The notes: a model not told the origin generated them from the letters alone. A DNA stretch of 28,019 nucleotides from JAATGA01 sp047605605 (GCA_047605605.1 JASGFG010000049.1:1-28019); one strand, 5' to 3'. Shown: positions 1 through 7,015, counted from the stretch's first letter. Made by a program: numbers and translations.

Positions 1-974
1 TGCTTGAACGGCAGCGGCTCGCCCGCCGCGACGCGGATCATCTGTTCCACCAGGTCGATGCCGGTGATCAGTTCCGTCACCGGGTGTTCCACCTGAAGCC
101 GCGTGTTCATTTCCAGGAAATAGAAGTTGCGGTTGCCGTCGACGATGAATTCCACCGTGCCCGCACTGGTATAGCCGACCGCCTTGGCCAGGGCGCAGGC
201 CTGTTCGCCCATGGCACGGCGAGTCGCCTCGTCCAGGAACGGGCTGGGCGCCTCCTCAATGACCTTCTGGTTCCGCCGCTGGATCGAGCATTCGCGTTCA
301 TGCAGGTAGACGCAATTGCCGTGCTGATCGGCCAGCACCTGAATCTCGATATGGCGCGGCTGCGTCACGAATTTCTCGATGAAGATGCGGTCGTCGCCAA
401 AGCTGTTCGCCGCCTCGTTTTTCGAGGATTCAAACCCTTCGCGCGCCTCGGCCGCGTTCCAGGCGATGCGCATCCCCTTGCCGCCGCCGCCGGCGGAGGC
501 CTTGATCATCACCGGATAGCCGATCTGGTCGGAAATCTTCACCGCCTCATCCGCATCGGCGATCAGGCCCATATAGCCGGGCACGGTGGACACCCCCGCC
601 GCCTGCGCCAGTTTCTTGGAGGTGATCTTGTCCCCCATCGCCTCGATCGCGGTCGAGGGCGGGCCGACGAACACCACGCCCGCATCTTCCAGCGCGGCGG
701 CGAAATCCATCCGTTCGGACAGGAAGCCATAGCCGGGATGCACCGCCTCGGCCCCCGTGGCCTTGATGGCCGCCATGATCTTGTCGATCACGATATAGGA
801 CTGGTTCGCCGGGGGCGGCCCGATATGCACCGCCTCGTCCGCCATTTTCACATGCAGCGCATTGCGGTCGGCGTCGGAATAGACCGCAACCGTCTTGATG
901 CCCATCTTGCGGGCGGTCTTGATGACGCGGCAGGCAATCTCGCCCCGGTTGGCGATCAGGATCTTCTTGAACAT
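1..974 (-). CDS. pccA: Propionyl-CoA carboxylase alpha (biotin carboxylase) subunit, N-terminal part
   Basis: This is the 5' part of a gene that runs off the left edge, with about 324 codons visible. It encodes the biotin-carboxylase half of an acyl-CoA carboxylase, which carboxylates enzyme-bound biotin using ATP and bicarbonate. It opens with MFKKILIANRGEIACRVI, the hallmark start of the family. It then shows HPGYGFLSE near residue 80, the ATP-grasp glycine loop KASAGGGGKGMRI near 158-170, HERECSIQRRNQK and EMNTRLQVEHPVTE. The start is supported by AGGAAGGA upstream of the ATG. The propionyl assignment comes from pccB upstream on the same strand and from the PccR-type regulator; from this fragment alone it could be another AccC/MccA/PccA paralogue. 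The biotin attachment domain lies outside the window. Confidence 0.9.
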   Translation of the reverse strand, partial: MFKKILIANRGEIACRVIKTARKMGIKTVAVYSDADRNALHVKMADEAVHIGPPPANQSYIVIDKIMAAIKATGAEAVHPGYGFLSERMDFAAALEDAGVVFVGPPSTAIEAMGDKITSKKLAQAAGVSTVPGYMGLIADADEAVKISDQIGYPVMIKASAGGGGKGMRIAWNAAEAREGFESSKNEAANSFGDDRIFIEKFVTQPRHIEIQVLADQHGNCVYLHERECSIQRRNQKVIEEAPSPFLDEATRRAMGEQACALAKAVGYTSAGTVEFIVDGNRNFYFLEMNTRLQVEHPVTELITGIDLVEQMIRVAAGEPLPFK

Positions 975-1006
975 CGGCGTCCTTCCTTAGGCACGCCCCC
1001 CCTCGG

Positions 1007-1051
1007 GCGTGAAAACGAAAGGGCCACCCGTGCAGCACGCACGGATGGCCC
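1007..1051 (-). terminator. Rho-independent terminator between the glycine-zipper lipoprotein and pccA
   Basis: Bases 1039-1051 and 1021-1033 form a 13-bp stem (one G-T wobble) around a 5-base loop. On the minus strand it is followed by CTTTCGTTTTC. It lies just after the lipoprotein stop and before pccA, so pccA expression probably needs read-through or its own start. Confidence 0.75.
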
Positions 1052-1122
1052 CGGATTTCAGGTTGCAGCCGCGCGAATGCGCGGTTGTCAGACCATTGCC
1101 GCGCGGATGCGCGGCGGGCAGG

Positions 1123-1401
1123 TCAATAACAGTTGTTCGCCCCCGGCACGGCGCAGGAGCCGCCGCCGATGATGGCGCCCAGAAGTGCGCCCTTGGTTTT
1201 CGACCCGCCCGTGGCGTCAGAGATGAGCGCACCGGCAGCGGCCCCGCCCAGGGTGCGGACCGCGGCGCTGTTGGCCGGCTGCGAATAGCCGCCGTTGCCA
1301 TAGCCATAGCCGTTGTTGCTGGCATAGCCGTTGCCGCCGCCGCCCACGCAGCCGGCCAGAGAAAGGGTGCCCAGTGCCAGAAGCACGATGGTCTTGCGCA
1401 T
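1123..1401 (-). CDS. Small glycine-zipper outer-membrane lipoprotein
   Basis: The 92-aa product starts MRKTIVLLALGTLSLAGCVG, a classic lipoprotein signal peptide with lipobox LAGC, so Cys17 should be lipidated. A short Gly/Asn/Tyr-rich linker follows (about residues 18-40). Next comes a glycine-zipper segment (about 47-85, with GGAAAGALISDATGG and GALLGAIIGGG) of the type in the 17-kDa antigen/YMGG-like family, and the protein ends in NNCY. The frame stays open upstream, but the signal peptide and a GAGG about 10 bases before the ATG decide this start. It is probably envelope-associated; its role is unknown. A terminator follows directly. Confidence 0.85.
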   Translation of the reverse strand: MRKTIVLLALGTLSLAGCVGGGGNGYASNNGYGYGNGGYSQPANSAAVRTLGGAAAGALISDATGGSKTKGALLGAIIGGGSCAVPGANNCY

Positions 1402-1705
1402 GATATACTGCCTCGGAAGGTTGTTTTTATTGCCGGACAGTTTAGCGCAACGGAATCCGCAGAAAAGTGAAAATTGTCGCCGCTGGCGAGAAGATGCGCA
1501 TCGCGGAAAACCGGCCCGGTCCCGAAGGAGCCGGGCCGCAGGAAATGGGAAGGGATCGCGAACCAACCGGCCGCCCGCAGCGGCGCGGCCGCCCCTGCCC
1601 CGTGACCCTTGCGCAAGGCGCACCTGCTGGCAAAGCCTTTCCGCGCGGCAACCGGGGGTTGCGCGGGACTTTGCCGGGAACGGGACAGGGCCAGCGGAAA
1701 CATGC
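1402..1705. other. 304-bp non-coding gap with one terminator
   Basis: I see no credible gene here. The right half holds the terminator hairpin described separately. The left half is the 5' region of the glycine-zipper lipoprotein on the minus strand and contains a possible -10 (TAAACT on the minus strand, around 1441-1446) without a convincing -35. Confidence 0.5.
1507..1538 (-). terminator. Terminator after the 131-aa hypothetical gene
   Basis: CGGCCCGG (1512-1519) pairs with CCGGGCCG (1531-1538), and an inner TCC/GGA pair closes a CGAA loop. On the minus strand the stem ends in GGTTTTCC, the order expected for intrinsic termination. Confidence 0.65.
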
Positions 1706-2101
1706 CTAGTCTTCGTCCTCGTCTTCCCAGTCGTCAAAGACGATCGGCTCGGCATCAGGGGCGAATACTTCGGGAAAGGAGACTTGCGCCTTCTTCAGGT
1801 CTATCCGCAGCAGCGCGTCATAGCTTTGCGGATCGAACGGGTCTTCGGCCGGCACCACCTCTCGCCCGAAAAGCCAGGACAGGCGGCCGGCGTCCAGGTT
1901 TCCCCGCTCGAACGGGTCTTCGCCGAACTGGTTCCACAGCGCCGCCATGAAACCCTGATCGGCCATGCGGTCGGCATATTTCCGGTCCTTGAAGCGTTCG
2001 CGCTTGATGATCTTCGTCGCGCCCTCCTTGGAGGCACGGCGGATCGTGAACTGGAAATCGGTGCCCGGAAGGCGGCCGGGAAAGCCGCGGTGCTTGATCA
2101 T
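1706..2101 (-). CDS. Conserved hypothetical protein, 131 aa, acidic tail
   Basis: I do not recognise a named domain. The protein is soluble, with a basic, charged N-terminal half (KIIKRERFKDRKYADRM around residues 30-46). A tryptophan-containing middle follows (FMAALWNQFGEDPFERG, then RLSWLFGREVV), and the last ten residues are almost all acidic (DDWEDEDED). There is no signal peptide or membrane segment. GGAGGG lies about 7 bases before the ATG. It sits between two small lipoprotein genes inside the pccB-pccA interval, but nothing in the sequence ties it to carboxylase function. Codon use and GC look like the neighbours, so it is a native gene rather than an insertion. Confidence 0.75.
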   Translation of the reverse strand: MIKHRGFPGRLPGTDFQFTIRRASKEGATKIIKRERFKDRKYADRMADQGFMAALWNQFGEDPFERGNLDAGRLSWLFGREVVPAEDPFDPQSYDALLRIDLKKAQVSFPEVFAPDAEPIVFDDWEDEDED

Positions 2102-2137
2102 GCCACACCCTCCGGTCGGGGAGTGGCAGGAATGGCG

Positions 2138-2161
2138 GCGGGCCGCGCCGACGCGGCCCGC
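2138..2161 (-). terminator. Perfect GC-rich hairpin after the 46-aa lipoprotein gene
   Basis: GCGGGCCGCG and CGCGGCCCGC form a perfect 10-bp stem around the loop CCGA, nine bases past the lipoprotein stop. There is no T-run, so it may act as a transcript-stabilising 3' stem rather than a full terminator. Confidence 0.55.
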
Positions 2162-2170
2162 GCCGGAATA

Positions 2171-2311
2171 TTACTTGTATTTGCCGGTGTAGGTCGGCTC
2201 GGTCGTGACGGTCGGCTGGTCGACGTAGACGGTTTCCTGTTCTTTCTTGGCGCAAGCGGCCAGGAAAGCGACGGTGCACAGGGCGACCAGGGTGATGCTG
2301 CTCTTCGACAT
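2171..2311 (-). CDS. Very small lipoprotein, 46 aa
   Basis: The ATG is preceded by AGGAG at good spacing. The product begins MSKSSITLVALCTVAFLAAC, a signal peptide with lipobox LAAC (lipidated Cys20). A mature part of only 27 residues follows (AKKEQETVYVDQ..., ending TYTGKYK). It resembles the tiny Rhodobacterales lipoproteins that are often missed in annotation because of their size. Function is unknown; it has no enzyme domain and is probably an envelope peptide. A strong hairpin follows it, so it is likely a separate short transcript or the end of one. Confidence 0.8.
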   Translation of the reverse strand: MSKSSITLVALCTVAFLAACAKKEQETVYVDQPTVTTEPTYTGKYK

Positions 2312-2513
2312 CCTCTTCTCCTATTTTCTTGGAGGGCAGGCCAACATGGCCGCCCCCATTTCGAGGCAAAGGCCGCTTGGGTTCGGCCTGCGCCAACCAT
2401 AGCCCAATCCGAATCCGAATGACACGCGGAAACCGTCAAGTTCGCGCCCTGTGACCGCGATACATCAGCACGACTCGACCACACCGAGGAAACCGCAAGA
2501 TGTTGTATCTGCA

Positions 2514-2933
2514 TTAGAACGCCTCCCAGATGCAGGTGTCGTTCTCGACCCGGTAGCCTTCAAAATACTGGGTGGCGTCGGGCGCCGGTTCACCAAACGG
2601 CACCGCCACATCCGACAGCGAGATCACAACCTGCGCGGGCCGCGGGCCGGTGTTCGACAACCGCGGCAGCGCATAGGTCTGGCAAAGGTATTCCATGTCG
2701 GCCATAGCCTGATCCACATCCACGGTTCCGCCCCGGTTCGCGATGGCCGGGGCGACGAACCGGAACCTGACGGTCAGCCCGTCCGGCCCCGGCGCATCCT
2801 GCACCACATCCTGAAGCGTCACCTTCTGGCCCGAAGGCACGGTGATCGGCTCGTCCACGCCCGCAAGGTCGGTTGCGTTCCGTATCGGATCACTTCCCGC
2901 CATGGCGGCATTCCGGCTGTGGTTGCATTGCAT
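2514..2933 (-). CDS. DUF6497-like hypothetical protein
   Basis: The 139-aa protein has a conserved-looking core: VPSGQKVTLQDVV, GLTVRFRFVAP, a central LCQTYALPRLSNTGP and a C-terminal VISLSDVAVPFGEPAP...FEGYRVENDTCIWEAF. From memory this matches a Rhodobacterales family labelled DUF6497, with no known activity. Two cysteines (in YLCQTY and DTCIWE) could form a disulfide, which would suit an exported protein, yet no signal peptide is visible. The start is uncertain: the first ATG has AGGGG only about 3 bases away, and an in-frame ATG lies ten codons later. It begins about 20 bases after the pccB stop and is probably co-transcribed with it. Confidence 0.75.
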   Translation of the reverse strand: MQCNHSRNAAMAGSDPIRNATDLAGVDEPITVPSGQKVTLQDVVQDAPGPDGLTVRFRFVAPAIANRGGTVDVDQAMADMEYLCQTYALPRLSNTGPRPAQVVISLSDVAVPFGEPAPDATQYFEGYRVENDTCIWEAF

Positions 2934-2953
2934 GTCCCCTTTGACTGATTGCG

Positions 2954-4486
2954 TCAGAGGGGGATGTTATCGTGCTTTTTCCACGGGTTTGAGAGCTTCT
3001 TGTTCCGCAGGCTCGCAAAAGCGCGCGCGACGCGGCGGCGGGTGGAATGGGGCATGATCACCTCGTCGATGAAGCCCTTTTCGGCCGCGACGAAGGGGTT
3101 TGCAAACCGCGCCTCGTAATCCTTGGTCCGCGCCGCGATCTTGTCCTTGTCGCCCAGCTCGCTGCGATACAGGATCTCGACCGCGCCCTTGGCCCCCATC
3201 ACCGCGATTTCCGCGGTCGGCCAGGCATAGTTGAAATCGCCGCGCAGGTGTTTGGACGCCATCACGTCATAGGCCCCGCCATAGGCCTTGCGGGTGATCA
3301 CCGTCACCTTGGGCACCGTCGCCTCGCCATAGGCGAACAGCAGTTTCGCCCCGTGCTTGATGACGCCGCCATATTCCTGCGTCGTTCCGGGCAGGAAACC
3401 CGGCACGTCGACAAAGGTCAGGATCGGGATCTCGAACGCATCGCAGAACCGCACGAAGCGCGCCGCCTTGCGCGACGAGTCGATGTCGAGGCACCCGGCC
3501 AGCACCATCGGCTGGTTCGCCACGACGCCGACCGTCTGGCCTTCGATGCGGATGAATCCGGTGATGATGTTTCCGGCGTAATCCTTTTGGATCTCGTAGA
3601 AATCGCCCTCGTCCGCGACCTTCAGGATCAGTTCCTTCATGTCGTAGGGCTGGTTCGGGTTGTCGGGGATCAGCGTGTCTAGGCTCGATTCCACCCGCGC
3701 GGGATCGTCAAAGAACGGCCGCACCGGCGCCTTTTCCCGGTTCGACAGCGGCAGGAAATCGACCAGCCGCCTCACCTCGGCCAAAGCCTCCACATCATTC
3801 TCGAACGCGCCATCGGCGACCGAGCTTTTGCGGGTATGGGTCGAGGCGCCGCCCAGTTCCTCGGCCGTGACGACCTCGTTGGTGACGGTTTTCACCACAT
3901 CCGGGCCGGTCACGAACATGTAGCTGGAATCCTTCACCATGAAGATGAAGTCGGTCATCGCGGGGGAATAGACCGCGCCCCCCGCACAGGGCCCCATGAT
4001 CACCGAGATCTGCGGCACCACGCCCGAGGCCATGATGTTGCGCTGGAACACGTCGGCATATCCGGCCAGCGAGGCGACGCCTTCCTGAATCCGCGCGCCA
4101 CCGGAATCGTTCAGCCCGATCACCGGCGCCCCGTTCTGGATCGCCATATCCATGATCTTGCAGATCTTTTGCGCGTGGGTTTCCGACAACGAGCCGCCGA
4201 ACACGGTAAAATCCTGAGAAAAGACATAGACCTGCCGGCCGTTCACTGTGCCCCAGCCGGTCACGACGCCATCGCCCGCAGGGCGTTCGCCTTCCATGCC
4301 GAAATCTGTGCAGCGATGTGCGACGAACATGTCGAACTCCTCGAAACTGCCGTCGTCCAGCAGCAGTTCGATCCGTTCGCGCGCGGTCAGCTTGCCCTTG
4401 GCGTGCTGCGCGTCGATGCGGCGCTGTCCGCCACCGGCACGCGCGGTTGCGCGACGCTCGGCAAGCTGGTCCAGGATGTCTTTCAT
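2954..4486 (-). CDS. pccB: Propionyl-CoA carboxylase beta (carboxyltransferase) subunit
   Basis: The 510-aa length is normal for PccB. It transfers the carboxyl group from biotin (on PccA) to propionyl-CoA, giving methylmalonyl-CoA for the propionate and ethylmalonyl-CoA routes. Diagnostic segments are MKDILDQLAERR at the start, GKLTARERIELLLDDGSF (about 30-48), FSQDFTVFGGSLSE, NDSGGARIQEGV, GPCAGGAVYSPAMTDFIFMV, and FVDVPGFLPGTTQEYGGVIKHGAKLLFAY in the C-terminal half. The frame is open for 60 codons further upstream, but GGGAGGA spaced 6 bases from this ATG and the family start decide it. It is divergent from a DUF486 gene and pccR, and a TTTGCAAA site lies in its upstream region, so control by PccR is likely. 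Confidence 0.97.
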   Translation of the reverse strand: MKDILDQLAERRATARAGGGQRRIDAQHAKGKLTARERIELLLDDGSFEEFDMFVAHRCTDFGMEGERPAGDGVVTGWGTVNGRQVYVFSQDFTVFGGSLSETHAQKICKIMDMAIQNGAPVIGLNDSGGARIQEGVASLAGYADVFQRNIMASGVVPQISVIMGPCAGGAVYSPAMTDFIFMVKDSSYMFVTGPDVVKTVTNEVVTAEELGGASTHTRKSSVADGAFENDVEALAEVRRLVDFLPLSNREKAPVRPFFDDPARVESSLDTLIPDNPNQPYDMKELILKVADEGDFYEIQKDYAGNIITGFIRIEGQTVGVVANQPMVLAGCLDIDSSRKAARFVRFCDAFEIPILTFVDVPGFLPGTTQEYGGVIKHGAKLLFAYGEATVPKVTVITRKAYGGAYDVMASKHLRGDFNYAWPTAEIAVMGAKGAVEILYRSELGDKDKIAARTKDYEARFANPFVAAEKGFIDEVIMPHSTRRRVARAFASLRNKKLSNPWKKHDNIPL

Positions 4487-4513
4487 GGCCGTCCTCCCAC
4501 GGGAATCGGCTGC

Positions 4514-4576
4514 ACAATATTGTTGCGCCGCAGCAAAGGAAAACGAAATTCCGTAAATTTGCAAAATATTGGCAAG
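4514..4576 (-). promoter_or_regulatory. pccB upstream region with candidate PccR site
   Basis: TTTGCAAA (4558-4565) is followed after 3 bases by TTGGCAAG (4569-4576). As I recall, the PccR site described in Rhodobacter sphaeroides is a TTTGCAAA pair four bases apart, so this is a degenerate match. A separate perfect palindrome, ACAATATTGT (4514-4523), lies in the probable 5' leader. I could not place -35 and -10 boxes with confidence. Confidence 0.6.
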
Positions 4577-4666
4577 ATACAAAAAGCGAAATGAATAATT
4601 GCGAACATCTTTCGCCGCCCGCTGCCGTGGTCTAGCCTGCCCCCCAATCATATTCGGGGTGCCCAA

Positions 4667-5017
4667 ATGAACCTTCCCGTCCCGGTCGTCACGATCGCTC
4701 TTCTCATCGCGTCAAACGTCTTCATGACCTTCGCCTGGTATGGCCACCTGAAAGACACATCGGCACCGCTCTGGTGGGTCATCCTGATCAGCTGGGGCAT
4801 TGCCTTTTTCGAATATGTGCTTCAGGTGCCGGCGAACCGCATCGGATACGGCTATTTCACCGCCGCACAGCTGAAGACGATACAGGAAATCATCACTCTG
4901 GTGGTCTTTGCCATCTTTTCCACCCTTTACCTGAAAGAGCCGCTGTCCTGGAACCATGCCGTCGGCTTTGCCTTCATCGCGGCCGGGGGCTTCTTCATCT
5001 TCCACAAGTGGAGTTGA
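4667..5017 (+). CDS. DMT-superfamily membrane protein, DUF486 type
   Basis: The 116-aa protein has four hydrophobic segments, at about residues 6-24, 36-54, 72-88 and 97-114. The second contains WWVILISWGIAFFEYVLQVPANRIGY and the third follows FTAAQLKTIQEIITL; both are characteristic of the DUF486 family of small multidrug-transporter-like proteins. Substrate and role are unknown. The family length is about 110-120, so the gene is complete. Its start is only weakly supported by a GGGG about 10 bases upstream. It is divergent from pccB and ends 41 bases before pccR, with the probable pccR promoter overlapping its stop codon. Confidence 0.85.
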   Translation: MNLPVPVVTIALLIASNVFMTFAWYGHLKDTSAPLWWVILISWGIAFFEYVLQVPANRIGYGYFTAAQLKTIQEIITLVVFAIFSTLYLKEPLSWNHAVGFAFIAAGGFFIFHKWS

Positions 5018-5052
5018 CGGCGCCCCTTTGCAAAGTTTAGCTCCTTGCAAAG
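5014..5052 (+). promoter_or_regulatory. pccR promoter with two TTTGCAAA-type sites
   Basis: CTTTGCAAAG (5026-5035) and CTTGCAAAG (5044-5052) lie just ahead of the pccR start. A possible -35 TTGACG (5014-5019) overlaps the preceding stop codon, with a weak -10 TTAGCT (5037-5042) 17 bases later. The first site would fall between the two boxes and the second just after the -10, which suits autorepression. The spacing between the octamers (start to start 17) differs from the published 12, as I recall it. Confidence 0.6.
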
Positions 5053-5058
5053 AGGACC

Positions 5059-6459
5059 ATGATGACCACGCAAAAGCTTTATGCCGGTGCAAAGCTGCGC
5101 GAGATCCGGGGAAGGCTGGCGCTGACGCAGCGCGCCTTTTCCGGCAAGCTGGGCGTATCGTTGCCCTATCTGAATCAGATGGAAAACAACCATCGCCCCG
5201 TATCCGCGGCGGTGGTTCTGGCCCTGGCGCAAGAGTTCGGTCTGGATGTCACCGAACTCAGCGTCGGCGAAAGCGAACGGCTGGTGACGGACATGCGCGA
5301 GGCCCTGGCTGATCCGGTATTTGCAAAGAACCCGCCGCCATTGGCCGACCTGCGGCTGGCGGCGTCGAATGCCCCCGCGCTCGCCAAGGCGTTTCTGGAC
5401 CTGCACCGCGCCTATCGGCAAAGCCACGAACGCCTCGCCTCGCTGGACGAGGCACTGGGGCGCAACGACGAGGCACTGCGCCCGAGCGCGTGGGAGGAAG
5501 TGCGCGACTTCTTTCACTATTGCGACAATTACATCGACGCCATCGACCGCGCCGCCGAACGGTTCATGCATTCGGAAAAGGGCCGCCGCGACGCGATGAT
5601 CGTCGCGGCCGAGGCGCTTGGCAAACGCGGCATCCGCTTGCAGATCGCCGACATCCCCGCCCTGCGGCAGTTCGACCCCGCGACGAAGCGACTGGCGCTT
5701 TCGTCCCGTGCAGACGGTCCGACCCAGCGGTTTCAGGTGCTGCATCAGGTCGCCCTGCTGACCCAGGACAACCTGCTGGAGGCGACGCTGGACCTCGCCC
5801 GCTTTGCCACGCCCGAAGCGCGTGAAATCGCCAAGATCGGGCTGGCGAACTATTTCGCGGGCGCGGCGCTTATGCCCTATGCCGCCTTCCAGAAGGCCGC
5901 GATGGACACCCGCCACGATCTGGAGCGGCTGTCCGACCTGTTCGATGCCTCGATCGAACAGGTTGCCCACCGGCTTTCGACGCTGCAAAGACCGGGGGCA
6001 AAGGGCATTCCCTTCTTCTTCGCCCGCGTCGATCAGGCCGGCACGATCACGAAACGCCATTCGGCCACGCGCCTGCAATTCGCCCGCTTCGGCGGCGGCT
6101 GCCCGCTGTGGAATGTTCATGCCGCCTTTGAAACCCCGGCCCGGTTCCTGCGGCAACTGGTCGAAACACCCGATGGGGTGCGCTATTTCTGCCTTGCGCG
6201 CGATGTCTCGAAATCGGGAGGGTCGTTCACCGCCCCGGTCCGCCGCTATGCCATCGCGCTCGGCTGCGAGGTGCAACATGCGGGCGCTCTGGTCTATGCG
6301 GACGGGATGGACCTGAAAGGCCGGTTCGAGCCGATCGGCATTTCCTGCCGCATCTGCGAACGCCAGAACTGCCACCAGCGCGCCGTTCCCCCGCTGGAAC
6401 ACCGGCTGAAGATAGACCCAGACCGCCGCGGCGTCCTGCCCTACGAGATCGCGGATTGA
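5059..6459 (+). CDS. pccR: Short-chain fatty acyl-CoA regulator (ScfR family), PccR
   Basis: The 466-aa transcription factor has an N-terminal XRE-type helix-turn-helix (about 8-65, with LTQRAFSGKLGVSLPYLNQMENNHRPVS). The long C-terminal part is of the ImmA/IrrE-like plus DUF2083 type that defines ScfR regulators. The position where ImmA proteins carry HExxH reads QVLHQVALLTQ (about 226-236), so the metallopeptidase site is degenerate and a sensing role fits better than catalysis. A cysteine cluster CRICERQNC (430-438) lies near the end. In R. sphaeroides the family member PccR controls propionyl-CoA carboxylase genes. The divergent pccB and the TTTGCAAA sites in both promoters support the same job here. 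Two adjacent ATGs (5059, 5062) are possible starts. Confidence 0.92.
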   Translation: MMTTQKLYAGAKLREIRGRLALTQRAFSGKLGVSLPYLNQMENNHRPVSAAVVLALAQEFGLDVTELSVGESERLVTDMREALADPVFAKNPPPLADLRLAASNAPALAKAFLDLHRAYRQSHERLASLDEALGRNDEALRPSAWEEVRDFFHYCDNYIDAIDRAAERFMHSEKGRRDAMIVAAEALGKRGIRLQIADIPALRQFDPATKRLALSSRADGPTQRFQVLHQVALLTQDNLLEATLDLARFATPEAREIAKIGLANYFAGAALMPYAAFQKAAMDTRHDLERLSDLFDASIEQVAHRLSTLQRPGAKGIPFFFARVDQAGTITKRHSATRLQFARFGGGCPLWNVHAAFETPARFLRQLVETPDGVRYFCLARDVSKSGGSFTAPVRRYAIALGCEVQHAGALVYADGMDLKGRFEPIGISCRICERQNCHQRAVPPLEHRLKIDPDRRGVLPYEIAD

Positions 6460-6482
6460 AAAAGGGGGCCTTGCGGCCCCCC
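6460..6482. terminator. Bidirectional terminator between pccR and ydcH
   Basis: GGGGGCC (6464-6470) and GGCCCCC (6475-6481) pair around a TTGC loop. Read on the minus strand the stem is followed by TTTTTC, a textbook terminator for the YdcH gene. The plus-strand side, after pccR, lacks a T-run and is probably weaker. Confidence 0.75.
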
Positions 6483-6507
6483 GGTTCCGGCCTTTCAGCC
6501 CCGGCCC

Positions 6508-6744
6508 TCACGCGCGCAGATGCCGCCAGATATGGTCCTTCAGCGCGGCGCGCTTGACGCGCAGATGCTCCTCCTCCTCCTCGCTCATCGGATCCAGCCG
6601 CTGCTCGGCGCGGTTCACCTTTTCGTTGACCGCCTCATATTCCTCGGCCAGCCGGGCGAAATGATTGTCCGAAGCCTTGAGGCTGCGGATCTTTTCCGCC
6701 TCGGCCGGGAATTCATCTAACAGATCATGGGGGGTTCTGGACAT
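6508..6744 (-). CDS. YdcH family (DUF465) small protein
   Basis: The 78-aa protein begins MSRTPHDLLDEFP, followed by AEKIRSLKASDNHFARLAEEYEAVNEKVNRAEQ and ending LRVKRAALKDHIWRHLRA. This is the usual pattern for YdcH: a short helical hairpin whose role is undefined. The start is set by AAGGAGAG eight bases before the ATG, although the frame is open for 17 codons more. It has its own strong promoter and terminator, so it is a single-gene transcript. Heptad-like charge spacing suggests an antiparallel coiled coil. Confidence 0.9.
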   Translation of the reverse strand: MSRTPHDLLDEFPAEAEKIRSLKASDNHFARLAEEYEAVNEKVNRAEQRLDPMSEEEEEHLRVKRAALKDHIWRHLRA

Positions 6745-6777
6745 CGCGCTTCTCTCCTTGTCGCTGTCGATGCGGGA

Positions 6778-6805
6778 ATTATAGCACGACCGCACAGCTT
6801 GCCAT
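6778..6805 (-). promoter_or_regulatory. Promoter of the ydcH gene
   Basis: On the minus strand the -10 is a perfect TATAAT (6778-6783), 16 bases after ATGGCA (6800-6805), which matches TTGACA at four of six positions. A perfect -10 is uncommon in a genome this GC-rich, so high expression is likely. Confidence 0.7.
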
Positions 6806-6820
6806 TGACCCGGATCAAGA

Positions 6821-7004
6821 AGGGGGCCTTCTGCCCCCTCTTGGCCGTGCCGGCCAATTCACCCCCGAGGATATTTTCACGAAGAGGATGGAGGGGGTCT
6901 GCTCATCCTCTTCGTGAAAATATCCCCGCCGGAGGCACTGCCTCGCCGGTTGGCGCGGTACGCGCCAGAGGCGAGAGAAAAAGGCGTGCGGGCGGTACGC
7001 CCGC
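6821..7004. repeat. Long copy (A) of an intergenic structured repeat
   Basis: In order: AGGGGGC/GCCCCCT hairpin (6821-6839); TTGGCC/GGCCAA hairpin (6841-6857); TTCACCCCC box; perfect 22-bp inverted repeat with arms 6869-6890 and 6904-6925; CCGCCGGAGGCA; TGGCGCG/CGCGCCA hairpin (6951-6967); and GCGGGCG/CGCCCGC hairpin (6988-7004). The same order occurs at 22706-22881, and shorter versions at 13752-13830 and 19320-19350. It lies between the betA stop and ydcH and probably also ends betA transcription. Confidence 0.85.
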
Positions 7005-7015
7005 GCAATGCGGTT

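Noticed and set aside
4487..4666. A 60-codon N-terminal extension of pccB
   Set aside because: The extension reads through the AT-rich regulatory gap, lacks family similarity, and a good ribosome-binding site lies before the internal ATG at 4486.
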